This document shows positions 20,822 to 29,690 of a DNA stretch of 64,000 bases, piece after piece. Numbering within the stretch: the first letter of the stretch is position 1; each line of letters opens with the position of its first letter. Source of the DNA: Branchipolynoe longqiensis. Its lineage: Eukaryota; Annelida; Polychaeta; Phyllodocida; Polynoidae. The stretch lies in NCBI GenBank assembly GCA_030323885.1, contig CM059190.1, positions 87,420,762 through 87,484,761 of the forward strand, given 5' to 3'. Below the pieces are notes generated by a model. That model was not told the origin of the DNA. It saw nothing but the letters and a program-made list of their open reading frames with translations, and made no database searches. The translations under genes and the position numbers were made by a program.

Positions 20822-21506
20822 TTATACCCCAGTCACATTAAGACTTACAACCACTGGCGACCACTTTGCAACCAGAAAACCGACTGGTCGCCGACTGGTC
20901 ACCAACTTATTAAAATAGTCGCTGCATGAGGTCAAAACCCTATAATACTAAGACAGCTCACTCAGCCTGTACTGTGTAATCAAAATGATCAAACCCACCA
21001 CTGGGTGCGCTTGCTGTTCTCTTGGGTAAACAGGTGCTATATTATATGTATAAATGTATATATGAATGTGAAAGATGTGTGATGATGGTGATGCTGATGA
21101 TGATGTGTATTTGTTCATAGCAATTTCATATTGATGTGTATTCATACTTACCTATCTCATGTATAATATAATTCAGGACACGAGACGGAGCTATAGTATG
21201 GCAATTTATTCAGGAAGAATGGTAGTAGAGTGAGGTAAGGTAATGGTAAATGTAGAGGTTATAAGGATGTATAGGCATGTGGGTTAAGTTCAAGTTCATG
21301 ATCGGAATAGGGTAGAGTCATAGTGTCTTTAAGTAGGTAATGTTCAGCGTTCATGTTGATCGGTCCGTAGTGGTCCGTTAGTCATAAGGACAGTTAATCG
21401 AGGTAGGTAGAAGTCAAGGTCGTGTGGTGAGGAGTCTATAGGTGACCCGGGCCTCAACCAAATAGTGTGGAGAGTGCCCGGGTCGCGACCGAGAACGCGT
21501 CGGCCT

Positions 21507-22568
21507 TCACGTATTGGTGTATAGCGGTCGAGCGCCAGTGGCCGAGGTCTTTAACGTCTTGTATCGTGGCGCCCGCCCGGGCGCATTCTTGGGCGGCGCC
21601 CCTCCACTGTGGAGTGTGTAATCGTCCAGTCTAGGGGTCCGATTGCTGTCGAGAGCCCGTCGTAAGGCCCAATTGAGGGTCGAGACCGTTAGCGGGGCGT
21701 GGTCGGCTATGAAGGCGGGGCCGGACGTCGGCGGGTCAGTGGTCGAGGCGTAGCGGTACCAGGCACGCACCGGGCAGTAGCGTGATCCGCGGATCGCTGG
21801 TACATGTATCGCGTAGGGATTGGTTGTCGATCCCGAGGTCTTGGAGGATCGGACCCGTATCGTTAGGTGGGTGGTGGAGTAGGTGACGTCGGAGGCCTTT
21901 AGTGTGTGTCCCGGGTCGACCGGTCGTCCGGTGGTCAGGAGGTTCCCTTGACGGAGCAGGGTGAAGTACCCGAGGAGAGTTGCAGCCGTGAGGACCTGGG
22001 CACGGCGGCCTGCGGCCTGGAAGTATCGGACGACTGCCTTGAGGTGCCGGACGGTCAGGGGGGGTGCTTGCCGGGCGAGATGACGGGACGTCCGGTACAC
22101 CCCCCGCTTGATAATGGTGATCATGTATGTGTTGAACGGGCGGACCTTGCCGGACTGTAGAGAGACCCATGTCCTAGCGGCACTGAGATAGTTCATTATA
22201 GCGCCTGGGGACCTTAGGGTGGTGGTGAGGTCGAGTATGTAGGAGGCGATGTTCATTTGTGTAGGTGATAGGGGGCTGTAGGAGGCGTTCCGGGCATGTC
22301 GAAGGTAGGCCGCCGTCTGAGTTCGCTTGTTCTTCCATGTCCCAGGTGCGAGGCCCGCCCGGAAGAGTTGTGCGATTCCGTCCTGCTCGTGTGTGCCTGG
22401 GGAGAGAGAGGCAAAGTTAAAGGATCTCCCCAGGCTAGATGTCGGCCAGGAGCGTGTCGTCATGTCGGACCCGTACTCGCACGAGGTCCATGTCGTCAAC
22501 GAATTGTTCTGCCCGACGGCGGGCCTGGTCATCGAATGGGGCCCTACTGAGAGCGTCAGCGAAGGCAA
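21507..22568 (-). CDS. YR-retrotransposon tyrosine recombinase (frameshifted C-terminus)
   Basis: The recombinase joins the circular cDNA to the chromosome in place of an integrase. A core-binding-like domain begins near residue 68 (FRAGLAPGTWKNKRTQTAAYLRH). Catalytic Arg206 lies in TLLRQGNLL, Lys243 in VRSSKTSGS and the box-II His320 in DYTLHS. Right after His320 the frame slips (about 21600). The expected Arg, the GHW His and the nucleophile Tyr are present only in a neighbouring frame, which runs on past the stop of this one to about 21450. This copy therefore probably cannot make active recombinase. Confidence 0.85.
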   Translation of the reverse strand: MPSLTLSVGPHSMTRPAVGQNNSLTTWTSCEYGSDMTTRSWPTSSLGRSFNFASLSPGTHEQDGIAQLFRAGLAPGTWKNKRTQTAAYLRHARNASYSPLSPTQMNIASYILDLTTTLRSPGAIMNYLSAARTWVSLQSGKVRPFNTYMITIIKRGVYRTSRHLARQAPPLTVRHLKAVVRYFQAAGRRAQVLTAATLLGYFTLLRQGNLLTTGRPVDPGHTLKASDVTYSTTHLTIRVRSSKTSGSTTNPYAIHVPAIRGSRYCPVRAWYRYASTTDPPTSGPAFIADHAPLTVSTLNWALRRALDSNRTPRLDDYTLHSGGAPPKNAPGRAPRYKTLKTSATGARPLYTNT

Positions 22569-24093
22569 TGTCTACCCCGGGTTTGTGCAGTACTCGGACC
22601 TCGCAGGAGTTCAGCGCGGCGTACCTCCAGACGGCCCTCGCACAGGCGCATAGGACGGGGTCTTTGACTGCGCCAGAGGAGAGGACGTTCTGGGAGGCCT
22701 GGTTGTCGGTGTTTACGAGTATAGAGTAGTCCTGAGGGTTGGGGGGCCCCAGGGCGTGGAGGGCGACGACCAGGTTTAGTGCATCGAGCTGGTGTATCGT
22801 ATGATGCTCGCTGAGGAGGTCGTGGTCGTATAGTTCGGAGATGTAGCCAGACGGGGAGTGCGCTCCACCCGCCTTGAGGGACGAGTCACACTCGATGACC
22901 CAGTCATGGAGGGGCGGGGGGCGTAGTAGTACGACCCCATTGCTGGCGTGAGCGTATGATAGGAACCATGTGATGTCCTTAATCATGTCGGTCGTTACGG
23001 GGTGTTTCCCTGTGTGTGGGGTGCTCCTGAGGGTGTCGAGGATGCGGTTCATCAATCTCCGCGCCGGTCGGACGCACTTGGCTATGTGTTGTAGTCGTCC
23101 GACCAGGCGCTGAAGGTCCTTGCGTGATGCCCGGGTCTGTTCGGTCCATGCGGCGCATTCCTCGACCACCTCACTGAGCTTCTTGGTTGGGATGCGGACT
23201 GTTATGTCAATGGTGTCGACGGTAAATCCAAGCCAGTCGATTTTTTGTGTGGGAGGTACGCATTTCTGCGGGGACGGGGCCAGTCCGAGGTCAGCCGCGA
23301 GCTCGGTGGCGGCTAGGTATGCCTTTACTGCCTCCTTGGTGGCTGCCGCCCGGACGAAGTCGTCGAGGTAGCATAGTGCGTGATGGCCCTTTTTTCGTAG
23401 AAGGTATACCACCGCATTGGTGGTGCGGGCGCATGCCATCGAGGAGGTGCGGCACCCAAAGGGTGGGGCAGTGTCAAAATAGGTGCTTCCGTCCAAGGTT
23501 ATGCCGAACAGTGGAACCGACAGGGGGCAGGTCCGGAGCTGACGATAGGCCCTGGCGAGGTCTATCGTCCAGATGTAGGTTCCTTGCCCGAGTCGTGTCA
23601 CCTCGTCCGTCAGGTTGGTGATATTAGGGAGTGTGTAGGTCACTGGTCGTCCTTGGTAGTAACCCTTTCGTATCCCCGAGTTGACACTCGCACCCCTGGG
23701 GTAGCTTAGGTCGACGATGACCCGGCGCTCGTCGGTGTTCTTTTTTGCACGGGTCATCATCGGGCTCGTTTGTATCCAGGGGTGGAATGGTGGGGTGGAG
23801 AAGGGGCCGAGGAGGACACCGCGCCTCGACTCGCTACGGATGTATCGACGTATCCACTCAAAGTTGGCGGGGTCCTCATGGTGGTTGTCGGACGATGGGA
23901 CGGGTGGGTCGTCCGCGGTGTAGTCCGCTGGCCAGCCAAACTCGAGGAAGTCTAGGAGCTGGTCATCATGGTAGTCTTTGAGGTGGGCCCTCCATCGGTC
24001 GATGCGGAGGTCAGAGGGAACGGGGATCCTCGCGACTATGTGGTTGGGTAGGCCGGTGCCCCTGACCTCATCGTATATGTAGTTGTAGACCAT
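22435..24093 (-). CDS. YR-retrotransposon reverse transcriptase-RNase H
   Basis: A 552-residue frame, which may extend upstream without an ATG (IRIWPTSIPDVWRN precedes it in frame). RT blocks: WTIDLARAYRQL with Asp178, AFFGC-type turn (PPFGCRTSSMACA), and CYLDDF with catalytic Asp244-Asp245. RNase H blocks: WVIECDSSLKAGGA (Asp403), QLDALNLVVAL (Asp437 where Glu is usual), LVNTDNQASQNVL (Asp463) and DIAFADALSR (Asp513). This RT-RNase H is the DIRS/Ngaro kind, with no aspartic protease before and no integrase after it. The end overlaps the recombinase frame by about 130 bp. Confidence 0.9.
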   Translation of the reverse strand: MVYNYIYDEVRGTGLPNHIVARIPVPSDLRIDRWRAHLKDYHDDQLLDFLEFGWPADYTADDPPVPSSDNHHEDPANFEWIRRYIRSESRRGVLLGPFSTPPFHPWIQTSPMMTRAKKNTDERRVIVDLSYPRGASVNSGIRKGYYQGRPVTYTLPNITNLTDEVTRLGQGTYIWTIDLARAYRQLRTCPLSVPLFGITLDGSTYFDTAPPFGCRTSSMACARTTNAVVYLLRKKGHHALCYLDDFVRAAATKEAVKAYLAATELAADLGLAPSPQKCVPPTQKIDWLGFTVDTIDITVRIPTKKLSEVVEECAAWTEQTRASRKDLQRLVGRLQHIAKCVRPARRLMNRILDTLRSTPHTGKHPVTTDMIKDITWFLSYAHASNGVVLLRPPPLHDWVIECDSSLKAGGAHSPSGYISELYDHDLLSEHHTIHQLDALNLVVALHALGPPNPQDYSILVNTDNQASQNVLSSGAVKDPVLCACARAVWRYAALNSCEVRVLHKPGVDIAFADALSRAPFDDQARRRAEQFVDDMDLVRVRVRHDDTLLADI

Positions 24094-24254
24094 GTTCCTC
24101 CAGACGTCTGGGATTGAAGTGGGCCATATCCTAATTAGGATGTTTTTGTAGGATATGGGCGTGTGTGGTGGGTTGTATGGCGTGTGTGGTAGTTTGCCGT
24201 TGTCGTCGTTAACGTCGTCGACATCTTCGGCTGCGTGTTCGCGGTTGTGGTAAG

Positions 24255-25340
24255 TCAGGAGGGCATCGGGCGGTTCAGCTCCCGAGTGTGTCGATTCGGC
24301 CGGGCGACCGTTGTCGGTGGTTTGTCTGTGTAGGGGTCGTACACAGACGATGCCAGCGCCTGTCGGGTCATAACGTATGACCGCAGATGTGGATGGGGTG
24401 TTGTGTGTGTGGGCCGAGGGTGTGGTGTGGTTTGGGACGTGTCGGGTTTGGTCGGGTCGGTTTTGGTCGGGTAGGGTAGCGGGGGCGGGCGGGCGGTGGG
24501 GGTGTTGTCGTTGGTGTCTCGCACGTGGTTATTTCTGTTTTGGTGGGCGGGTAAGAGGCGTGTGGGTGTTTGGAGTGCTATGTCGGCGGTGGGGTGGGTG
24601 GGTCTGGGAGCAGATGCTGGGGTGGCGGGTTGAGTGGGTGTGGGGGCGGGTGGGGGGTCGGGTTTGGGGGTGGGGGGGGAGGGTTAAGGGGTGGGCCATG
24701 TGGTGTTGAGGCGCTGCGGCTATCTCCTTGATGTTCGTCCCTGGCGGCGGCGGTTGGGTCGGTCTGGGTTGTTGGGGTTCCGTAATGTGCATTAACGGTG
24801 CCATTAGTGTCTGTGGCGGCGGTCTGCTCCGAGCCGGTGTGTGCGGTGTAGTGTTCACGCCCTCCGTCAGGGGTGGTTGGCGGTTGGGATTTGGAGCTGC
24901 TCGCGCCCTTTTCTCCATGCAGCCGTTGGTGGGTGGGTGTTGAGCGTCCCCACGTGGTGTTTTGGCGGGAGGAGCAGGGGGTGCCGCGTCCTCTTGATTT
25001 TTGGCGGGAAGCTGCCTGGCTTCGCCGTCTGGTGTAGTGGTGCGGTGGTCTGAGGTGGGTGCGGCGTCGTTGTGGATATCGGTGGAGGAGGGTTGGTTAC
25101 TTTCTTCTCCACGTGCCGCCTCTAGTATGTCGGGGCAGTTGGTTATGGTGAGTGCCGCGCCCAGTCCTGGTGGGTAGGGTGTGGGGGCGTCCAGGCGCCA
25201 TTCCGTATGTTCGCCTTCCACGTGTCGTGTTGCACTTATTATGGATAGTGGGATGGCTGGGTTCTCGTGGGGTGGGTCTCGGGTGTCGCTCTGCTCGGCC
25301 TGACCCGGGCCGCCTAACGAAAATCCGCCTTGGGGTTCTC
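24255..25340 (-). pseudogene. Pro/Thr/His-rich leader of the YR-element pol
   Basis: One frame overlaps the end of gag and reads through ENPAIPLSIISATRHVEGEH and LGAALTITNCPDILEAARGE before turning into extremely Pro/Thr/His-rich sequence that stops near 24529. A second frame (24524-24255) continues the same composition. I read this as a fast-evolving linker between gag and RT with at least one frame break. No domain is recognised. Confidence 0.45.
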
Positions 25341-26615
25341 CTCGGTCTCGTGTGCCGCAGCTCTCTTTTCCATCTGTCTTTTCTTGTTGTTACAGTCTTG
25401 TTCACGGTGAGGATTTGCCTTCCTATATTTGTTCGCGCACCACGCGCACAGGTGGGCGAACCGTTCTGCCCCAACCCCGTGTGAGGCGGTGAAGCCGCAG
25501 TCAGTGCCCCAGTTCCACCTGTGGCACGGTCTACCCTCCGTCTCGCTGCTGAACTCAGGGCGTTTGTACGGTGTTGTGTGTGAGGCGCCCTGGTCGTCCG
25601 CTCTATATGTGGTGGCTCTTATTGTGTTACTAGCGTTAGCCGTTCGTTTTTGCTCTTCCTTCCTGATGCCGGATAGGCATGCCGCTCGCTGGCCGTCTTT
25701 TATAGCATGGTCGTCTTTCCACCCTTTGGGCAGTCGTCCGTCATCGATCATGGAAAAGATTTTTTCCGACCAGGCTAGACAAGTGTCCCACTGCCAGTCG
25801 GCCGCCATGTCGAAGATCTCGTCCTGGTGGTCGAGTATGGGGGCGATCCAGGACTGGGGGATGCGTGATTCCTTCCTCATTCTAGATAGTGCGGCCAGAT
25901 ATTCATGCCAGTTGCTCTCTCCCAGTGCAACTTTCCCTTTTCGCTCGTCCCTTATCACATATGTGTGTGGCAGAAAGTGGTGCCTACCTCGCTTGGCGTG
26001 TTTGGGGGCGCTGTTGGAGTCGATTATGGCGTCGATTATCTCCCTCTGTCGGTCGTCGTCCTCGCTGGATGAGGCAGAGCTTGTGTGGCACCTGTGTCTG
26101 CTCCGTCTGGCGTTTTGTCGGTCGTTGGACTGGGAGCGCTCATGGCGGCGCTCGCGTCCTTTCCCCCGTCTGTGGTCGGGGGTGGCGTGTCTAGGTGTGC
26201 GGCCACGTGGTGATGGCGGTGTACGTGGTGAGTCTGGGTGGTCGCGTCTCCTCCGTTTTGCAGCGGGTCGGTCGTCTTCTGGGCTTGTGGCGGTCGTCGT
26301 CCTTTTGTCTTGTCTGTTCGACTCAAGGGCCGCGAGACGTGTCTTCATGTCCTTGGCGAACTGAGCGTGTTGGGTCATTGACTCAGTGACCGATTTGCGC
26401 AGTAGTGCCATCTGCGCCGCCGGCGACTCTCCGCCACTGCCGGTGTCTGAGTCGTTCGGGATTATAGCGGCGGGTTTTTTCGTGACCACCGACCTGGGTC
26501 GCCCCCGGCGTGCGGGCACCCGAGGGTTGGATGCGGCATCAGCGGTGTCTGGGTCTGTGTCTTGTCTGTTTGTCACGGCCGCTACGGATCGTCGGGTAGT
26601 CTTGCGTGGCGGCAT
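25314..26615 (-). CDS. YR-retrotransposon gag-like protein
   Basis: A 433-residue frame. The first ~200 residues are basic and Ser/Arg-rich with coiled-coil potential (ALLRKSVTESMTQHAQF, about 70-90). A conserved-looking capsid-like part follows (LPHTYVIRDERKGK, SNWHEYLAALSRMRKES, WDTCLAWSEKIFSMI). It closes with a Cys/His cluster near residues 370-415 (CHRWNWGTDCGF, HLCAWCANKY, HREQDC) that would bind zinc and nucleic acid. This arrangement is usual for DIRS/Ngaro ORF1. The frame is open to its natural stop. Pol appears to start in an overlapping frame at its 3' end. Confidence 0.8.
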   Translation of the reverse strand: MPPRKTTRRSVAAVTNRQDTDPDTADAASNPRVPARRGRPRSVVTKKPAAIIPNDSDTGSGGESPAAQMALLRKSVTESMTQHAQFAKDMKTRLAALESNRQDKRTTTATSPEDDRPAAKRRRRDHPDSPRTPPSPRGRTPRHATPDHRRGKGRERRHERSQSNDRQNARRSRHRCHTSSASSSEDDDRQREIIDAIIDSNSAPKHAKRGRHHFLPHTYVIRDERKGKVALGESNWHEYLAALSRMRKESRIPQSWIAPILDHQDEIFDMAADWQWDTCLAWSEKIFSMIDDGRLPKGWKDDHAIKDGQRAACLSGIRKEEQKRTANASNTIRATTYRADDQGASHTTPYKRPEFSSETEGRPCHRWNWGTDCGFTASHGVGAERFAHLCAWCANKYRKANPHREQDCNNKKRQMEKRAAAHETEENPKADFR

Positions 26616-28080
26616 CGTGGTGTCGTATGTGGAGGGCGGCCAGTGGCGTGCGGAGAAAGAAGTTGGAGGTGTTGTCGGTGGGTCGTCTGGGTGAGAAGTG
26701 GCTGTGGGCTTGTGGGGCGGAAGTGGTGAGTGCCGCCACCTGGAGGTAGGTGCGGGTATCGAGCCCGGGGGGGGGGGGGTGACGGAGGGGAGGCTGAAGG
26801 GAACGGGGGGGGGAGGGAAGGTGGTGAGGATAGAGAGGGGGGGGGTCAGCTCCTCCTCGGTCCTGAATTACCCATATTGCGAAACAATATGAACAATTGT
26901 ATATGTTTACATGTGAAACACCAACCAGCAGCCGGGCTGATCAAACCCACCACAAGGTGGCACTGCAAAATTTACATGACCATGGGAGAGATATGGAGTG
27001 AGCCGTCTTAGTATTATAGGGTCTTTGATGAGGTTTTTGGTGCAGCAGCTGCAACCTCCTTGTTCCTTGCAACAAAAATGGTCGCAAGGAGGTCAGCAAC
27101 TACTAAGAGTGAGAACCATTTTGCGACCACCCGTTTTATTGTGGTCGCAAAGATAGTGTGACTGGGGTATTAATTAGGTAGTCATGTTTTTACACATTTT
27201 GATGTGTATAATATTGATTGTGGTGTATGGTTTCACACAAATTTCCCCACTACAAAAAAATAAGGTTACTTTACCAAAATTATTTGTTCAAACATTAGGA
27301 TTTGGTTTCTACCCAGACTATGAATAGGGCTGAGGGAGGAGGTGACTGTGGCGAAGCTTACGCACGATTGAACAAACATTCCTTGGCTGCATCGAGTTTT
27401 GCCCCATGGGAATGTACACTAAACTAGCACACCTCACCATCTCTGTCTTATACCCCTGTCACACTATGACGTAACAGGCAAGCGAGTGCGCAACATAAAA
27501 ATCACTTTTTTACATTGAGATACGTCCAAATTCTCGGCGTTTCAGCTCCAAATTTGATGTTAGTTTCACATGGTGGACATAGGTGAAAAGTTGGTCCAAC
27601 ATAGTTGTAACTTGTCTCAACGAGTTAAAGCCCTGTCACATTACGGCGCATCTTGCAAGCGCGCCGCCAATGCGTAAAATCACATTCTTTCGTCGAGATG
27701 CATCTAACTTTTCGGCACAGGGGGAAAAGTTGGACGTCAGCGCAACGTAGTGGACGTAAGCATTGAAAAAAACTTTGAAAAGTTTGGCACAATGTGTGGC
27801 TAACATGGCTCTCGCGTTGGCATAACGTGCTCCCAATGTTCCGCTAGCGACCGTTAAACGTGTTGCACAACCTATGAGAGCGTAGTGCCAGCACATGAGC
27901 GACGCATGTCCAACGACAGTCCAGCGCATTTCGGCGTTGCGCCAGCATGCACCCAGCGTGTGCAACGTTGGCATAACACGTGAGTGACGCATGCCAACAT
28001 GCGCGGGGGTCACCCGACCCACCCGCACCTTTGGTATAAATAAGGCTACAGTCTGGCTCTCTCCTCACAACTCCTCCAGC

Positions 28081-28990
28081 ATGCCAGGGAGGAAGACCTC
28101 ATCAGCATACAGCCAGTTTGGCCAGGGACACGGGACCAGACGGGATGGCCGAATGAGTTAGAGCGTCCGTCTTCTGTGCTGGTAGATCGTGGGGTCATGG
28201 GTTCGAACCCTGGTCGAGTCAAACCAATGATTTAAAAATTGATACTTGTTGCTTCCTAGCCTGGCGCTCGGCATTATTAGGATAGGGCAAGGACTGGTTT
28301 GCTCAGTGTCAGGATACTGTGACTGAGTGGGATATCAAGTTATGGTGCTGGTGGCCTGGTCTTCCAGTGGGACAGCACTATAAAGTTGGCATGAGTGCGC
28401 ACTGTCACAAGTTGGTACCCGTCCTGATATGACCTTAGATGTTGCTAGCATTTAAAATAACAACAAACAAACAAAGTCAGGGACACGGGAAAGGGAAAGG
28501 CAGGAAGAGGATGATGGAGGAGACATCACCATCACCACAATCTCCAGCATCTCCTGCGCCATCTAGCCAGCACCAGGAGACGATGGAGACACAGTCCACG
28601 TCTCCGTCGCCTCCTTGGTCAATGCCCCTCGTCCGTCGCCTCCACCTCATCAAACATGCAGCAGGGGCCAAACAAGAGGATGGTGAGGAAGTGTGACTGC
28701 ACTCTGACTGCAGCAGACGAGGAGCTGATGCTGGAGTCTCTGCGTGACAACCCTGTCATATGGAATGTCAGGATGAGTGACTACAGGCGGACGGACAAAA
28801 AAGCTTTGGGAGGACCAAGGCGAAAGGATGGGCAAAACTGCGGCCCATCTCCAGGGCTGGTTCAAGTCCTACGCGACCTCAACACGCGGCTGCACAAAAA
28901 GAAGAGCGGTGACGGGCCAGTGGATATTGGACAAGTTCAGGTTCCTGAGTTCAGTCGTCAGGCACTGGCCTGAGCCCTGCAGAACTGTAA
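28081..28990 (+). pseudogene. Harbinger MADF/Myb-like accessory protein (broken by SINE)
   Basis: In this superfamily the partner protein binds DNA and takes the transposase to the nucleus and ends. The ATG at 28081 opens a frame that is cut after 18 codons by a SINE (28136-28477) and resumes in the same phase at 28491 (KGKGRKRMMEETSPSPQSP). The frame changes near 28660. The MADF-like core then reads DEELMLESLRDNPVIWNVRM in one frame and KLWEDQGERMGKTAAHLQGW in another after a slip near 28800. WILDKFRFLSSVVRH follows. SINE plus frameshifts make it non-functional; a splice after the core (CTGTAAGTA at 28984) is possible. Confidence 0.7.
28136..28477 (+). mobile_element. SINE-1 inserted in the MADF ORF, 13-bp TSD
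   Basis: tRNA-like head GGATGGCCGAATGAGTTAGA and GGGTTCGAACCCTGG (B box), a body shared with the other SINE-1 copies, and a tail AATAACAACAAACAAACAAA. The duplication CAGGGACACGGGA stands at 28123-28135 and 28478-28490. Confidence 0.9.
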
Positions 28991-29189
28991 GTACTATATA
29001 TTTTACTGACACTGTAACTTGCAATGATGTGGATTTTTATTCATTATAGACCTCATTCTGGATAAATCTATGTATATATTTGATTGACATTATAATTTGC
29101 AATGATGTGCTTTTTTGTATTGTTTACCTCATTTTGGCCAATCAATTTGTGTTCATGTTACTTATGGTGCTTTATTAGTGTGTCTTGCA

Positions 29190-29690
29190 GGTTCTTGCTG
29201 CCATAGACGCAGCTCAGGGTGATCTGGGGGCTGCAGAGTCAGCCTGCGCTTAGCTGCAGATCAGGCTGGACGAGCAGCCGGGCAGACCCAGACCCGCAGC
29301 CGAGGACAGCAGTCTGCTGACAACTCTCCAGCAGCGCGTCGATGAGTCGGGGGAGCTGCTGGAGAAACTGAAGCCGGTTGCATCGCAGGGCATGACAGTG
29401 GGGGTGGCCTTTGGTAATTTTGTCAGGGACGCGATGGAGTCTATGTCCAAGGTCCAAGCAAAGAAGGCGCGGGCCGGGATTTATCGCGTCCTGACGGAGA
29501 TGCTGGATGAACAGGTAAACAACGAAGAGCGACGCATGCAGGTGGACCCGGCCAGGTCCACCCCTCCACGACGTGTCCTGTGCGACACCAGTCTGCGACG
29601 TCGTGGCAGTCGACGTCGTCACACGCATCCTCCCGTCTGGCTAGGTCTGGCAGGTTTAGGCCCTCTCTCCATGCTCCGGGGATGACTTGT
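29190..29690 (+). pseudogene. Possible 3' exon region of the Harbinger accessory gene
   Basis: TCTTGCAG at 29183-29190 is an acceptor-like site followed by a Gln/Leu-rich stretch. The frame at 29392-29685 begins MTVGVAFGNFVRDAMESMSK and contains IYRVLTEMLDEQVNN, the helical C-terminal character of MADF-BESS-like proteins. Its end overlaps the transposase 3' end. Assignment is by context only. Confidence 0.4.

Larger units (their letters stand above)
21174..26898 (-). mobile_element. DIRS/Ngaro-type tyrosine-recombinase retrotransposon
   Basis: A 5.7-kb GC-rich element inserted at AATT of the middle MITE; the uninterrupted site is at 40443-40446. Coding order on the minus strand is gag (26615-25314), Pro-rich pol leader (25221-24255), RT-RNase H (24093-22435) and tyrosine recombinase (22568-21507). 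The terminal sequences AATTCAGGACACGAGACGG and (inverted) CCTCGGTCCTGAATT pair, and the gag-side end has about 29 extra bases after this pairing. Short inverted ends with a one-sided extension fit DIRS-like elements. No methyltransferase domain was seen, which fits Ngaro or a reduced DIRS. No LTRs and no integrase. Confidence 0.85.
20932..27028. mobile_element. MITE with TCAAAGACCCTATAATAC ends, 5-bp TSD (middle shell)
   Basis: The ends TCAAAACCCTATAATACTA and TAGTATTATAGGGTCTTTGA are inverted repeats. The duplication TGAGG stands at 20927-20931 and 27029-27033. Without the retrotransposon it measures about 370 bp, the same as the empty copy at 40204-40572, which has its own 5-bp duplication CGGGG. 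Superfamily not assigned. Confidence 0.85.
20825..27169. mobile_element. Harbinger-type MITE (outer shell of three-level nest)
   Basis: The ends TACCCCAGTCACAT and GTGTGACTGGGGTA are inverted repeats flanked by TTA (20822-20824, 27170-27172). Only about 240 bp belong to this element: 20825-20931 and 27034-27169. These are rich in GGTCGCAA/TTGCGACC-type words. Everything between is later insertion. Confidence 0.8.

Noticed and set aside
22296..23981. Several plus-strand frames of 60-124 residues
   Set aside because: Shadows of the RT-RNase H and recombinase frames on the minus strand.
25429..26364. 311-residue plus-strand frame
   Set aside because: Antisense shadow of the GC-rich gag frame of the retrotransposon; no domain pattern, and the minus strand has the codon structure.
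20932..27028. Reading the TCAAAGACCC inverted ends as the terminal repeats of the DIRS-type element
   Set aside because: The same ends and shells exist without the retrotransposon at 40204-40572, so they belong to an independent MITE.
28138..28215. Functional tRNA gene
   Set aside because: A and B boxes are present, but the cloverleaf is degenerate and the sequence continues into the SINE-1 body; same for 11535-11605, 40750-40835, 43780-43850 and 50560-50640.
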